Source of the DNA: an uncultured Chitinophagaceae bacterium
Lineage (GTDB): Bacteria > Bacteroidota > Bacteroidia > Chitinophagales > Chitinophagaceae
Length of the DNA: 64,000 bases
Assembly: GCA_937981995.1 (NCBI GenBank)
Contig: CALJNC010000021.1
Span: forward strand, 1 to 64,000
Direction of reading: 5' to 3'
The notes below the pieces were generated by a model. That model was not told the DNA's origin. It was given only the letters and a program-made list of their open reading frames with translations, and did not search any database. Position numbers and translations under genes: made by a program. Below, piece after piece: positions 37,889 through 46,420 of the stretch (positions are counted from its first letter, which is position 1; each line of letters starts with the position of its first letter).

Positions 37889-38631
37889 GAAATAAATATT
37901 TCTTTAGGGTATTCTACGTTTACTAAGGTTAGCCCTTTTGCATCGGCGCTAAAATCTACCTGCTGGCAATCATTAGAATCTATAATTGCTTGTAAGTTCT
38001 CAAGTTTTATTTTACCTCTGGCAATTTGCAGGCTTGTACCTACTAGTGCACGTACCATACCGCGTAAAAAGCGATTTCCTTTCACACTAAATTTTAAATA
38101 ATTCTCTTCCTCTTTCCATTCAATATGTAATATGTCACAATAATAATGTGTTACTTCTACATGGCGTTTACAAAAACTTTGAAAATTAGTATTCTCTTTA
38201 AATAGCTGCGCACTTTTGTGTAGAACATCTATATCCAATGGGAAAGGGTAGAAGTAGCCTGTTTCTTGTAAAAAAGGATTTTTGTTTTGATAAATAATGT
38301 ACTCGTACGTTCTGCTTAACGCATTAAATCTTGAATGGGCTTCAGGCTTTACTTTTCGAATATTTTTTATAACAATATCTTTATGTAGGATAGCATTTGC
38401 GTTATACACTAATGTTTCGGGGATATCAATTTCAGTATCAAAGTGCAAGTAGTTTTGCAAAGAATGTACACCGCTATCCGTACGACTACTCGTTGTAGTT
38501 TCTATTGTAGATCTAAGAATGGTACTAAACGCTTCATCCACACAACCTTGTACTCCTATTGCATTTGGTTGTTTCTGAAAACCTGCAAAATGACTTCCTT
38601 TATACGCTAACTCAATAAAATAACGTGACAT
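37885..38631 (-). CDS. truA: tRNA pseudouridine(38-40) synthase TruA
   Basis: Converts uridines 38-40 of the anticodon arm of many tRNAs to pseudouridine. The ATG at 38631 yields 248 residues beginning MSRYFIELAYKGSHFAGFQKQPN, the canonical TruA start. A longer reading from 38664 would overlap the upstream transglycosylase gene. The catalytic Asp lies in TSSRTDSGVHSLQN, followed by ARSRTYEYIIY-like SRTYEYIIYQNKNPF and the RFLRGMVRALVG motif. It follows the transglycosylase gene by 4 bases. Confidence 0.95.
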   Translation of the reverse strand: MSRYFIELAYKGSHFAGFQKQPNAIGVQGCVDEAFSTILRSTIETTTSSRTDSGVHSLQNYLHFDTEIDIPETLVYNANAILHKDIVIKNIRKVKPEAHSRFNALSRTYEYIIYQNKNPFLQETGYFYPFPLDIDVLHKSAQLFKENTNFQSFCKRHVEVTHYYCDILHIEWKEEENYLKFSVKGNRFLRGMVRALVGTSLQIARGKIKLENLQAIIDSNDCQQVDFSADAKGLTLVNVEYPKEIFIS

Positions 38632-38635
38632 AGTA

Positions 38636-39850
38636 TTATTGCTTGGGGGCAATATTTTTATCAATGTATAATCTTGATTCTCTTACAATCTTATTTTTTT
38701 TAAGAATGAAAAGCTCCAGCTTATCAGCCGGTATTCTCAAGTAAATCGGCTTCTCCGCCGAAAGGATATCCGTATCAAAAGTAGGGTTCCAACGAGTTAA
38801 TGTGGTTTGATCAAATCCAATTTGTTTACTTATAACTCCTATGGTATAAGCACCTTTTACTTTTAGTATAGCAATATTGTCAAGCTCAGAAGGTGCTATT
38901 TTAGTTTGTCCTTTTTTAAAAGCAATTGTATTGTTTTCAACCGTAGGTACATCATCATAAGCAGATGCAAAAGATCCAAAGTTTGGTCGAGGAGCTTTGG
39001 TTCCACCCGGTGCTCTTCCTAACCTTAAAGCTACTGAACTTTGATCTAAATAAGTTGAGGTAGCTATAAATGCCATTACGTGATTTCTAGTTTCACGAGG
39101 TAATTTATTTTTTATATCCCAGTAGGTTTTTCCTTTGGAGCGGTTTAAAGCTTTAGTAATGTTTCCTGGCCCCCAATTGTAACCAGCAACGGTTAGTAAC
39201 CAATCGCCTTTAAACATTTTATTGAGTCTTGTAAGGTATTTAGCAGCAGCTTTTGTGCTTTTATAAAAATCTACTCGTTCATCTACGCGGCTATCAACTC
39301 GTAAGCCTAACAATCTACCAGTTTCTGGCATAAATTGCCAAGGGCCTCTTGCACCAACCGAAGAGATTGCCTGAAAATTCATTGCACTCTCAATAACCGC
39401 TAGAGCTTTTAATTCTTTAGGTACTTTGTATTTTCTAAAAACATTTTCAATAAACGAAAAGTGAGAACGATGTTGACGCTTAATTCGCGTTAACTTCTTG
39501 GCGTAGTTTTTATGATAATTAGAAAGATAGTTTACAATAAAATCTGTATGCTTTCCGTATATCGCAGGATCCACTCTTACATGTGACGCGCGCTTAGGTC
39601 TTACTCTTTCGTCTTTTACTGCAATTTTTCTTTTTATAAAGCGTGAACTATCTATTAGTTGCTTTGATTTTTTAGCTCGAATAATTTTTGCTCCTTTTGG
39701 TATAAGCGTTGTATCCTTAATAGCAATCGTTACTACTTTGGTTTTGGCTTTCTTTTTACCGTCAGATATAGCCGTAGCTTGGGCAGATGCTTTTTGAGCA
39801 CTACCTAATACTAGTAGTAATAATATTGAAACTATAAAATTAAAATTCAC
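38636..39850 (-). CDS. Lytic transglycosylase (MltD-like) with LysM-like tail
   Basis: A periplasmic murein-cleaving enzyme of 404 residues. A signal peptide covers residues 1-24 (ending AQKASAQA). The N-terminal third is basic. The SLT domain spans about 125-275, with catalytic Glu in LAVIESAMN, GARGPWQFMPETGRLLGL, AAKYLTRLNK and VAGYNWGPGNITKAL. The C-terminal ~70 residues include a weak LysM-like segment (KGAYTIGVISKQIGFDQTTLTRWNP). The order is tatA, this gene, then truA with short gaps, so they may be co-transcribed. Confidence 0.92.
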   Translation of the reverse strand: MNFNFIVSILLLLVLGSAQKASAQATAISDGKKKAKTKVVTIAIKDTTLIPKGAKIIRAKKSKQLIDSSRFIKRKIAVKDERVRPKRASHVRVDPAIYGKHTDFIVNYLSNYHKNYAKKLTRIKRQHRSHFSFIENVFRKYKVPKELKALAVIESAMNFQAISSVGARGPWQFMPETGRLLGLRVDSRVDERVDFYKSTKAAAKYLTRLNKMFKGDWLLTVAGYNWGPGNITKALNRSKGKTYWDIKNKLPRETRNHVMAFIATSTYLDQSSVALRLGRAPGGTKAPRPNFGSFASAYDDVPTVENNTIAFKKGQTKIAPSELDNIAILKVKGAYTIGVISKQIGFDQTTLTRWNPTFDTDILSAEKPIYLRIPADKLELFILKKNKIVRESRLYIDKNIAPKQ

Positions 39851-39880
39851 CTTCGTTTATTTACTCTTTGACTACGAAGT

Positions 39881-40081
39881 CTAGCCCTCGGTTTCATTCA
39901 TGCCTGCCTCAATCTCACTTTTAACATTGTCTTTGGCATCTTTGAATTCCTTAACTCCTTTACCTACGCCACGCATAAATTCAGGTATTTTTTTAGCGCC
40001 AAATAGTACTAAAACGGCAAGAACGATAATAATCCATTCTGCGCCCGCTGGCATTCCTAAAAGAAAAATTGAATGTAACAT
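39881..40081 (-). CDS. tatA: Twin-arginine translocase subunit TatA/TatE
   Basis: A 66-residue pore-forming subunit of the Tat system, which exports folded proteins. It has one N-terminal membrane helix (EWIIIVLAVLVLFGAKKIPEF), the conserved FGxKKIPEFMRGVGKGVKEFK amphipathic helix, and an acidic tail. tatC is not in the window. It lies between the rplS terminator and the transglycosylase gene. Confidence 0.92.
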   Translation of the reverse strand: MLHSIFLLGMPAGAEWIIIVLAVLVLFGAKKIPEFMRGVGKGVKEFKDAKDNVKSEIEAGMNETEG

Positions 40082-40169
40082 ATTTGGTTTTTTTATTGCT
40101 TTGCGTAAAAATAACTTTGATTGTGCTTTTTGCCTAAAAATTAGAGTTAATAGTCGATGTTTTAACGAA

Positions 40170-40198
40170 AAAAAGCTGCACTTAGTGTGCAGCTTTTT
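40170..40198 (-). terminator. Intrinsic terminator after rplS
   Basis: A 12-bp stem (AAAAAGCTGCAC paired with GTGCAGCTTTTT) with loop TTAGT on the minus-strand path between rplS (stop at 40218) and tatA. The right arm ends in a T run on either strand. Confidence 0.88.
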
Positions 40199-40217
40199 AT
40201 ATATTTATTTTTCTTAT

Positions 40218-40574
40218 TTAAGAAATAACACGTTTCTCTTTAATACGAGCTGATTTACCTTGACGCTCTCTAAGATAGAATAGCTTAGCACGACGTACTT
40301 TACCTACTTTATTAACCTTTACGCTCTCAATAAAAGGAGAGAATACAGGAAATACACGCTCAACACCAATACCATCACTAATTTTACGCACTGTAAATGT
40401 TTTTGTGGCACCAGTACCTTGACGCTTAATACAACTTCCTTTAAAGGATTGGATACGTTCTTTGTTTCCTTCACGGATTCTATAGTTTACAGTTAAGTTA
40501 TCACCAGCTTTAAAGTTGGGTAACTCATTCTCAATTTTTAACTGATCCTGTACAAATTTTACTGCTTCTTGCAT
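40218..40574 (-). CDS. rplS: 50S ribosomal protein L19
   Basis: Ribosomal protein L19, at the interface of the two subunits. Its 118 residues match the family. Recognisable stretches are FKAGDNLTVNYRIREGNKERIQSFKGSCIKRQGTGATKTFTVRKIS (read in parts), GVGVERVFP-like GIGVERVFPVFSPFIESV and KVGKVRRAKLFYLRERQGKSARIKEKR. It has its own promoter and terminator, so it is expressed alone. Confidence 0.98.
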   Translation of the reverse strand: MQEAVKFVQDQLKIENELPNFKAGDNLTVNYRIREGNKERIQSFKGSCIKRQGTGATKTFTVRKISDGIGVERVFPVFSPFIESVKVNKVGKVRRAKLFYLRERQGKSARIKEKRVIS

Positions 40575-40596
40575 TTCTTTGCTTTTTAAGGGAGTG

Positions 40597-40625
40597 CAAA
40601 AGTATGATTTTTATTAATAAAACAA
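40597..40625 (-). promoter_or_regulatory. rplS promoter (-33 TTG and -7 TACTTTTG)
   Basis: On the minus strand TTG at 40625-40623 is followed, after 18 bases, by TACTTTTG at 40604-40597, an exact fit to the Bacteroidota TTG-N17-23-TAnnTTTG pattern. The ATG at 40574 follows 22 bases later. Confidence 0.75.
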
Positions 40626-40632
40626 GTATTTT

Positions 40633-42045
40633 TTATGGGAAAATACCTAATTCCATATAAGAAAGACCCACTTTATTGATAGAAGCTACAAATGCTGCCG
40701 TACGCATATCCTCAATACGTTTGCTGCGCATCCATATACTTCTGATTTCATCATAGCTACTAATCATTGTATCCTCTAAACCTGAATAGACCAAGTCGGC
40801 CTCCTCAGGTCCTTGAATTAACCTAGATTTTTGCTTGGCAGAGAATTTCTGACCTGTCATTTTTTCAATACTTGCTACAAACTTAGAGTTTGTACTTTCA
40901 CTGTATCGTTTTTCCATACGGCCATAGCGTACATGACTTAGATTCTTTAACCACTCAAAATAACTTACCGTTACACCGCCAGCATTTAAAAACATATCAG
41001 GTACAACGCAAATTCCTTTTTTATTTAAAATTACATCGGCTTCAGGAGTAATAGGACCATTAGCCGCCTCTCCTATAATTTTGGCTTTAATTCTTTTTGC
41101 ATTCTTTTTATCAATTACATTTTCAAGTGCTGCAGGGATCAAAATATCACATGGCAACTCCAGTGCTGCAGTATTATCTTTTAATTTATTTGTACCTTTA
41201 AAACCAACTATACTTCCGTTCTTTTTGCGGTAAGCCATTAGTTTGTCAATATTAATGCCACTCGCATCTGCAATGGAACCTTCATACTCAGCTACACCTA
41301 CTATAAGTGCGCCAGCATCTTGGAAAAATTTTGCTGCATTATATCCTACATTACCTAAACCTTGAATTACAACTTTTTTGCCATCAAGCCCGGCTTCCAT
41401 ACCTAGCATTTTCATTACGTCGGCATCGTTACACATTTCTTTAATGCCATAAAAAACTCCAAGGCCTGTAGCCTCTGTTCTTCCACGCACACCTCCTTGT
41501 GTTACAGGTTTACCTGTTACACAGCCCATAGCGTCCACCTCACCTGGTCTTAATGAATTATATGTATCTACAATCCAACTCATTTCACGTGCGCCGGTTC
41601 CGTAATCAGGAGCAGGTACGTCAATACCAGGACCAATAAAATTTTTCTTAACTAACTCAGCAGTATAACGACGAGTAATTTTTTCTAAATCATACTCTGA
41701 GTATTTTCTTGGATCAATTTTGATACCACCCTTGGCACCGCCAAATGGTACGTTTACAATCGCACACTTAAATGTCATTAGAGATGCTAATGCCATTACC
41801 TCATCTTGGTTTACATCCATGCTGTAACGAATGCCACCTTTTACCGGTAATTTATGATGTGAGTGTTGCACACGGTATGCTTCAATTACTTCAATTTTTC
41901 CGTTCACACGAACAGGAAATTTCATTCTGTAAACTGAGTTACATGCTTTGATTTGGTTAAGGATTCCTTTTTCTATTTTAGTAAAAGGTGCTGCCTTGTC
42001 AAAATTGCGTTCTACGCTTTCAAAGAAACTATAATGTGATGCCAT
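40633..42045 (-). CDS. gdhA: Glu/Leu/Phe/Val dehydrogenase (probable glutamate dehydrogenase)
   Basis: An NAD(P)-dependent amino-acid dehydrogenase of 470 residues that interconverts glutamate and 2-oxoglutarate. Family features are LPVKGGIRYSMDVNQDEVMALASLMTFKCAIVNVPFGGAKGGI with the catalytic Lys region, GPGIDVPAPDYGTGAREMSWI, and a Rossmann fold VVIQGLGNVGYNAAKFF. It is the last gene of a run starting with pruA, whose product is glutamate, which supports glutamate as substrate. Leucine or valine use cannot be excluded from sequence alone. Confidence 0.92.
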   Translation of the reverse strand: MASHYSFFESVERNFDKAAPFTKIEKGILNQIKACNSVYRMKFPVRVNGKIEVIEAYRVQHSHHKLPVKGGIRYSMDVNQDEVMALASLMTFKCAIVNVPFGGAKGGIKIDPRKYSEYDLEKITRRYTAELVKKNFIGPGIDVPAPDYGTGAREMSWIVDTYNSLRPGEVDAMGCVTGKPVTQGGVRGRTEATGLGVFYGIKEMCNDADVMKMLGMEAGLDGKKVVIQGLGNVGYNAAKFFQDAGALIVGVAEYEGSIADASGINIDKLMAYRKKNGSIVGFKGTNKLKDNTAALELPCDILIPAALENVIDKKNAKRIKAKIIGEAANGPITPEADVILNKKGICVVPDMFLNAGGVTVSYFEWLKNLSHVRYGRMEKRYSESTNSKFVASIEKMTGQKFSAKQKSRLIQGPEEADLVYSGLEDTMISSYDEIRSIWMRSKRIEDMRTAAFVASINKVGLSYMELGIFP

Positions 42046-42070
42046 AAGTACGTCTTTAAATAAGTAAAGT

Positions 42071-42313
42071 TTAGTGTTTGTTTTTTTCTAGTTTATTTAA
42101 TTTTCGCTCAATGCGAATAAGGTATAAAATAATTCCGGTAAAGATAGTTGCTAGTACGAATACAACAAGATAAATCTTACCATTCTGATATAAGATTTCA
42201 GCCATCTCAGTTTTATCTGCATAGTTCTCCTGAGCTATGCTTGCCAATGGGCAGACAAGTAGGGTTAAAATAAAAAAAGCTAAGCGATTTAGTAATCGTT
42301 TTAATCGGTCCAT
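42071..42313 (-). CDS. CcmD family protein
   Basis: An 80-residue protein with two hydrophobic segments: a signal-like N-terminus (FFILTLLVCPLASIAQ) and a membrane helix at about 45-65 (IYLVVFVLATIFTGIILYLIRIERKL). It matches small CcmD-like proteins that assist haem export by CcmC in cytochrome c maturation. The start overlaps the end of ccmC by 13 bases, indicating translational coupling. Confidence 0.85.
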   Translation of the reverse strand: MDRLKRLLNRLAFFILTLLVCPLASIAQENYADKTEMAEILYQNGKIYLVVFVLATIFTGIILYLIRIERKLNKLEKNKH

Positions 42314-42978
42314 TTTTTCGAAAGTTCTAATTTTTTAATTCTAATTCTAATATCGTAAATCCAAATACCAAGTAAGACCCAGCCAAACATTGCGGGTAGG
42401 CTTACTTTTCTAAAATCTGCCGCTTGTGAGTATAAGGCTTCCAAAGGATTGCTTTCTCCTGAGGCCGGATGCAATGATTCAAACCTGGCAGGAATAATAA
42501 ATAATAATGGCACAATAAGTGCAAATGCAAATACATTATAGATTGCTGATATTGTTGCAACATTCTTTTTGTTTTGAATTGAATTGCGCAATACAACATA
42601 GGCCAAATAGGTTAGAAGGCATAAGCCAGCTCCGATTTGTTTTGGATCATTGCTCCATAGTTCGCCCCAGGTACCTGAGGCCCAAATCATACCTGTAATC
42701 ATTCCTAGCCAGCCAAATACTAAACCAACATTTACAAACTCCACAGACATATGATCGTAGAGCTTATCTTTTTTTGATAAAAAACGCAAGGCATTAATTG
42801 CAGAAAGCAAAAAACAAATAATCATTACATACCACATGGGCACGTGATAAAAGAGATTGCGAGCTGACTCACTTAGTTTTGGAATAGCAGGAATATCTAT
42901 AAGCATACCGCCAATAAGTACCCAACTCATAATGAGTACGGTTAATACTTTCCACCAATATTTTTTTACAAATATCAT
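42301..42978 (-). CDS. ccmC: Cytochrome c biogenesis protein CcmC/CcsA family
   Basis: A 225-residue inner-membrane haem handling protein with six predicted helices. The tryptophan-rich haem motif is present as GMIWASGTWGELWSNDPKQIGA, with flanking histidine candidates in NLFYHVPMWYVM and SLHPASGESNP. It presents haem to the apocytochrome ligation machinery in the periplasm. It lies 5 bases downstream of pruA and overlaps the CcmD-like gene. Other ccm genes are not in the window. Confidence 0.9.
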   Translation of the reverse strand: MIFVKKYWWKVLTVLIMSWVLIGGMLIDIPAIPKLSESARNLFYHVPMWYVMIICFLLSAINALRFLSKKDKLYDHMSVEFVNVGLVFGWLGMITGMIWASGTWGELWSNDPKQIGAGLCLLTYLAYVVLRNSIQNKKNVATISAIYNVFAFALIVPLLFIIPARFESLHPASGESNPLEALYSQAADFRKVSLPAMFGWVLLGIWIYDIRIRIKKLELSKKWTD

Positions 42979-42983
42979 TTAGT

Positions 42984-44615
42984 TTATTTCTCAGCTAAGA
43001 ACGGATAGCCATAATCTGAAGGTGCATTAAATGTCTCTTTGATTGTACGTGGGCTTAACCAACGGTATAAATTAATCATACTGCCCGCTTTGTCATTTGT
43101 TCCACTTGCACGTCCGCCTCCAAATGGTTGCTGACCTACAACGGCTCCGGTTGGCTTATCGTTTATATAAAAATTACCCGCACTGTTTTCCAACTTTTCA
43201 ATGGCTTCTTTTACAGCGTAACGATCTGTTGCAAATATTGAACCAGTCAATGCATAAGGAGAAGTAGTATCTACAATTTTTAGCGTTTTGCTAAAGTCCT
43301 TATCCTCGTATACAAATATAGTAAGCACGGGGCCAAATATTTCCTCGCACATTGTTGTTGCGCTTGGGTTTTTAGTTTCAATTAAAGTAGGCTCAATAAA
43401 GTACCCTTTGCTTTTATCGTATCCTCCACCTGCTGTGATTTTTGTTCCTTTTTCTTTTTTAACGCTGTCAATGTAAGCGGCAATACTATCAAAAGCACGC
43501 TCATCTATCACGGCATTTATAAAGTTTCTAAAGTCTTCAGTAGTTCCCATTTTTAGCTCTGCCATATCAGCTTTCAACTTAGTCAATATTTGCTTAGCTA
43601 AACTTTTAGGCAAATAAGCTCTTGATGCTGCGCTACATTTTTGGCCTTGAAATTCAAATGAACCTCTAAGCAAAGCGGTAGCAACTTGATCAGGTTGTGA
43701 GCTTGGGTGTACCATTACAAAATCCTTACCACCCGTTTCTCCTACGATACGTGGGTAGGACTTAAACTTATGAATGTTTTCTCCAATAGACTTCCACATG
43801 GTTTGGAATACACCAGTAGATCCTGTAAAGTGTACACCTGCAAAATCCTTATGAGAGAAACATACATCGCCAACCTCAGGTCCACGACAGAAGATCATAT
43901 TAATAACACCATCAGGAAGACCTGCTTCTTTCAAAATTTTCATAGTAAGGTTCGCAGAATAAATTTGAGTTTCAGCTGGTTTCCAAACCACTACATTGCC
44001 ACACATAGCAGCAGAGGTAGGTAGATTGCCACCAATTGCCGTAAAGTTAAATGGAGTAACGGCCAATACAAATCCTTCTAACGGACGGTACTGCACTCTA
44101 TTATATAATCCCTCAGCAGAGATAGGTTGTTGTGTATATATGTCACTTAAAAAATGTACATTAAAACGTAAGAAATCAATAAACTCACATGTGCTATCAA
44201 TTTCTGCTTGGTAAGCATTTTTACTTTGACCAAGCATGGTAGCCGCTAGCATATCGTAGCGATATTTTCCTGCTATTAAGTCAGCAGCTTTTAAGAAAAT
44301 AGAAGCGCGCTGCTCCCAAGGCATAGCCGCCCATTTTGCTTTTGCTTTTTGCGAAGCTGCAATTGCTTGAGTTATATGTTTTCTTTCACCTTTATGAAAA
44401 ACACCCAAGGAATGTTTTATTTCATGCGGCGGGTGAATCGATTGGGTATTACCAGTTCTTACTTCTTCGCTACCTATATACATAGGTACATCTACCTTTG
44501 TTTTTTTTGCTCTTGCAAGGGCTTCTTTCAATTTTTTCTTATCAACGCTCCCTTTTTCAAATTGTCTAATAGGTTCGTTTTTTGGTTTAGGGAAATAAAA
44601 ATATCCATTGCTCAT
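42984..44615 (-). CDS. pruA: L-glutamate gamma-semialdehyde dehydrogenase (P5C dehydrogenase)
   Basis: Oxidises glutamate semialdehyde, from proline breakdown, to glutamate with NAD. The 543-residue ALDH has the P5CDH type 1 features: NGYFYFPKPKNEPI at the start, VTPFNFTAIGGNLPTSAAMCGNVVVWKPAETQ, the catalytic Glu in IVGETGGKDFVMVH and Cys in FEFQGQKCSAASRAYLP, and the C-terminal GAVVGQQPFGGGRASGTNDKAG. It is a single-function form without a PutA proline dehydrogenase domain. It heads a unit with ccmC, ccmD and gdh. Confidence 0.95.
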   Translation of the reverse strand: MSNGYFYFPKPKNEPIRQFEKGSVDKKKLKEALARAKKTKVDVPMYIGSEEVRTGNTQSIHPPHEIKHSLGVFHKGERKHITQAIAASQKAKAKWAAMPWEQRASIFLKAADLIAGKYRYDMLAATMLGQSKNAYQAEIDSTCEFIDFLRFNVHFLSDIYTQQPISAEGLYNRVQYRPLEGFVLAVTPFNFTAIGGNLPTSAAMCGNVVVWKPAETQIYSANLTMKILKEAGLPDGVINMIFCRGPEVGDVCFSHKDFAGVHFTGSTGVFQTMWKSIGENIHKFKSYPRIVGETGGKDFVMVHPSSQPDQVATALLRGSFEFQGQKCSAASRAYLPKSLAKQILTKLKADMAELKMGTTEDFRNFINAVIDERAFDSIAAYIDSVKKEKGTKITAGGGYDKSKGYFIEPTLIETKNPSATTMCEEIFGPVLTIFVYEDKDFSKTLKIVDTTSPYALTGSIFATDRYAVKEAIEKLENSAGNFYINDKPTGAVVGQQPFGGGRASGTNDKAGSMINLYRWLSPRTIKETFNAPSDYGYPFLAEK

Positions 44616-44642
44616 AGTATACGTTGTTTAAAAAATGAGGTA

Positions 44643-44650
44643 CAAAGATA
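44643..44650 (-). promoter_or_regulatory. -7 box of the pruA unit
   Basis: TATCTTTG on the minus strand matches TAnnTTTG exactly, 27 bases before the pruA ATG at 44615. No TTG -33 element at normal spacing. Confidence 0.5.
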
Positions 44651-44764
44651 GCTTTTGGTTTTAAAGTAAGGAGTGTTTGTTGAGTTTTGTTTTAGCTCAT
44701 TTTAGGTAAAATTTATCAACGAAACTAAAGCTGCCAATCCCTTTAAACCCGTTAAACATTTCTT

Positions 44765-44772
44765 TACTTTTG
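44765..44772 (+). promoter_or_regulatory. -7 box of the small membrane protein/lpxB unit, 5 bases before the ATG
   Basis: TACTTTTG, an exact TAnnTTTG match ending 5 bases before the ATG at 44778. It overlaps the alternative GTG start at 44772, so the ATG is preferred. Confidence 0.5.
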
Positions 44773-44777
44773 TGCTC

Positions 44778-45077
44778 ATGCAGCGTAACAATTATTTCTT
44801 TGGTTTCTCGTTAGGGATTGTTATTCCACTTTTTGGAGTTTTGCTAGTGTATATGCTTAAGTATATGGGTAGGGATATTGGTCTAGGTCAGTTTTTGCAG
44901 CTAATGCAAGATAATCCTCGGACGATTTCTTCCACGCTATCTCTTGGATTAATAGCCTGTATTCCTTTGTTTACTTACTTCAGAAATCGAAAATTGTATA
45001 AGACGCTGTACGGTTCTTTTATAGCTGTAGCTATTTATGCGGTTATTATTATAATTTATAGATTTGGCTTAATATAA
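44778..45077 (+). CDS. Small three-helix membrane protein upstream of lpxB
   Basis: I do not recognise this 99-residue protein. Three hydrophobic helices are visible: GFSLGIVIPLFGVLLVYMLKY, TLSLGLIACIPLFTYF and YGSFIAVAIYAVIIIIYRF. There is no catalytic signature. The ATG at 44778 is chosen over a GTG at 44772 that falls in the -7 box. lpxB starts 5 bases after its stop, so the two are co-transcribed and it may serve the lipid A pathway or the inner membrane generally. Confidence 0.75.
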   Translation: MQRNNYFFGFSLGIVIPLFGVLLVYMLKYMGRDIGLGQFLQLMQDNPRTISSTLSLGLIACIPLFTYFRNRKLYKTLYGSFIAVAIYAVIIIIYRFGLI

Positions 45078-45082
45078 CTAAA

Positions 45083-46162
45083 GTGAAGTACTTTATAGTA
45101 AGCGGAGAAGCGAGTGGTGATATGCATGCAGCCAATTTAGTGCAAGAAATAAGGGCCTTGGATGCGAATGCATCCTTTGATGGTTGGGGTGGTGATCAAT
45201 TGGATGCGCAAGGAGTAAATATAAAAAAGCACATAAAAGACCTAGCATTCATGGGCTTTAAGCAAGTAATTTTAAACTTGCGCACCATACTTGGTAATTT
45301 CAAATTAATTAAAAACCAAATAACCGAGGCTGAGCCTGATGCGATTATACTTGTTGATTATCCTGGTTTTAATTTGCGCTTAGCTAAATGGGCCAAGGCT
45401 GAAGGGTTTAGCGTAATTTATTATATAGCCCCACAGGCATGGGCTTGGAAAGAAAACAGAGTTGAGAAACTAAAAGCCTACACGGATAAATTGCTTTGTA
45501 TACTTCCATTTGAAAAGAAATTTTTTGAAGATAAAGGATTGGCTGTAGATTATGTAGGACATCCTTTGCTCGAGCAAATTAGTAAGCAGGATATACCTAC
45601 GCAAGACGTAATAGCTTTACTGCCTGGTAGTAGGAGAGAAGAAGTACAAGCTATGTTGCCGTGCATGTTAGAAGTAATAGAGGATTTTCCTGATTATAAG
45701 TTTAAGATTGCCCAATCGCCCAATTTATCATTGGCTGAATATGCTTACTTTGTTTCTCATGAAAGAGTGCAGCTACATACCACAGGAATGAGTACTTTAT
45801 TAAGCGAAGCAAAAGCCGCATTGGTAACCTCCGGAACCGCTACTTTAGAAACTGCATTGTACAATGTACCACAGATTGTTTGTTATAAAAGTGGCTTTCT
45901 TTCTTATCAAATAGCCAAGCGAATTATTAAAATTCCTTACATCTCATTAGTTAATTTGATTTTGAAAAAAGAAGTAGTTAGAGAGTTGATTCAGAGTGAG
46001 TTAAATAAGTTTAACTTAAGTATAGAGTTATCTTTATTGCTTGGCGAGAAGCGCCATGAGATTCAACAAAATTATAAACAACTTCAGGAAGTATTAGGAG
46101 ATGGGGATGCCTCTTCAAAAGCAGCTTTAATTATAAGTGACTACTTAAAGAAAACTCGATAA
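45083..46162 (+). CDS. lpxB: Lipid-A-disaccharide synthase
   Basis: Condenses UDP-2,3-diacylglucosamine with lipid X to form the lipid A disaccharide on the inner face of the cytoplasmic membrane. The 359-residue glycosyltransferase (family GT19) begins at a GTG (YFIVSGEASGDMHAANLV). Further signatures are DGWGGDQLDAQGV, LAFMGFKQV, IILVDYPGFNLRLAKWAK, YYIAPQAWAWKENRV, LLPGSRREEV and LVTSGTATLETAL. The 3' end overlaps a small opposite-strand ORF by 22 bases. Confidence 0.97.
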   Translation: MKYFIVSGEASGDMHAANLVQEIRALDANASFDGWGGDQLDAQGVNIKKHIKDLAFMGFKQVILNLRTILGNFKLIKNQITEAEPDAIILVDYPGFNLRLAKWAKAEGFSVIYYIAPQAWAWKENRVEKLKAYTDKLLCILPFEKKFFEDKGLAVDYVGHPLLEQISKQDIPTQDVIALLPGSRREEVQAMLPCMLEVIEDFPDYKFKIAQSPNLSLAEYAYFVSHERVQLHTTGMSTLLSEAKAALVTSGTATLETALYNVPQIVCYKSGFLSYQIAKRIIKIPYISLVNLILKKEVVRELIQSELNKFNLSIELSLLLGEKRHEIQQNYKQLQEVLGDGDASSKAALIISDYLKKTR

Positions 46163-46311
46163 AGTAGCAAAATCATGGCGCCCAAAAAAATAAGAATTGA
46201 TATGCGATTCATTCCATGCATAAGCTTTACGTTAATGCCTTTATTTGCCTCAGGGTCCTTTTTTTTGAGATAGAGATACTCTGATATTTGTTGCCAAAAA
46301 GTACGTTTCAT
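46141..46311 (-). CDS. Small membrane protein resembling DUF6728
   Basis: A 56-residue ORF. It begins at ATG 46311 with a basic N-terminus (KRTFWQQISEYLYLKKKDP), the stretch KLMHGMNRISI and a single membrane helix near the C-terminus (ILIFLGAMILLLYRVFF). This pattern resembles the Bacteroidota DUF6728 family, recalled rather than searched. Its last 22 bases overlap the 3' end of lpxB, in opposite orientation. The gap between lpxB and the lipoprotein gene would otherwise be about 260 bases without a gene. Function unknown. Confidence 0.65.
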   Translation of the reverse strand: MKRTFWQQISEYLYLKKKDPEANKGINVKLMHGMNRISILIFLGAMILLLYRVFFK

Positions 46312-46420
46312 TATTTACAAAAATACAATAATCTAACAGAGTAAGTCATGTAAATTGTAAAGGAACATTTTGGCCTTATTGGCAACTTTTTATTTTTAAA
46401 ATAAGTAGTAGTTTTATACA

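Noticed and set aside
42301-42313. Possible programmed frameshift joining ccmC and ccmD
   Set aside because: The two products are known as separate proteins and ccmD has its own ATG and membrane signal; a simple 13-base overlap suffices.
43707-44024. 105-residue plus-strand ORF opposite pruA
   Set aside because: Shadow frame within a strongly conserved gene.
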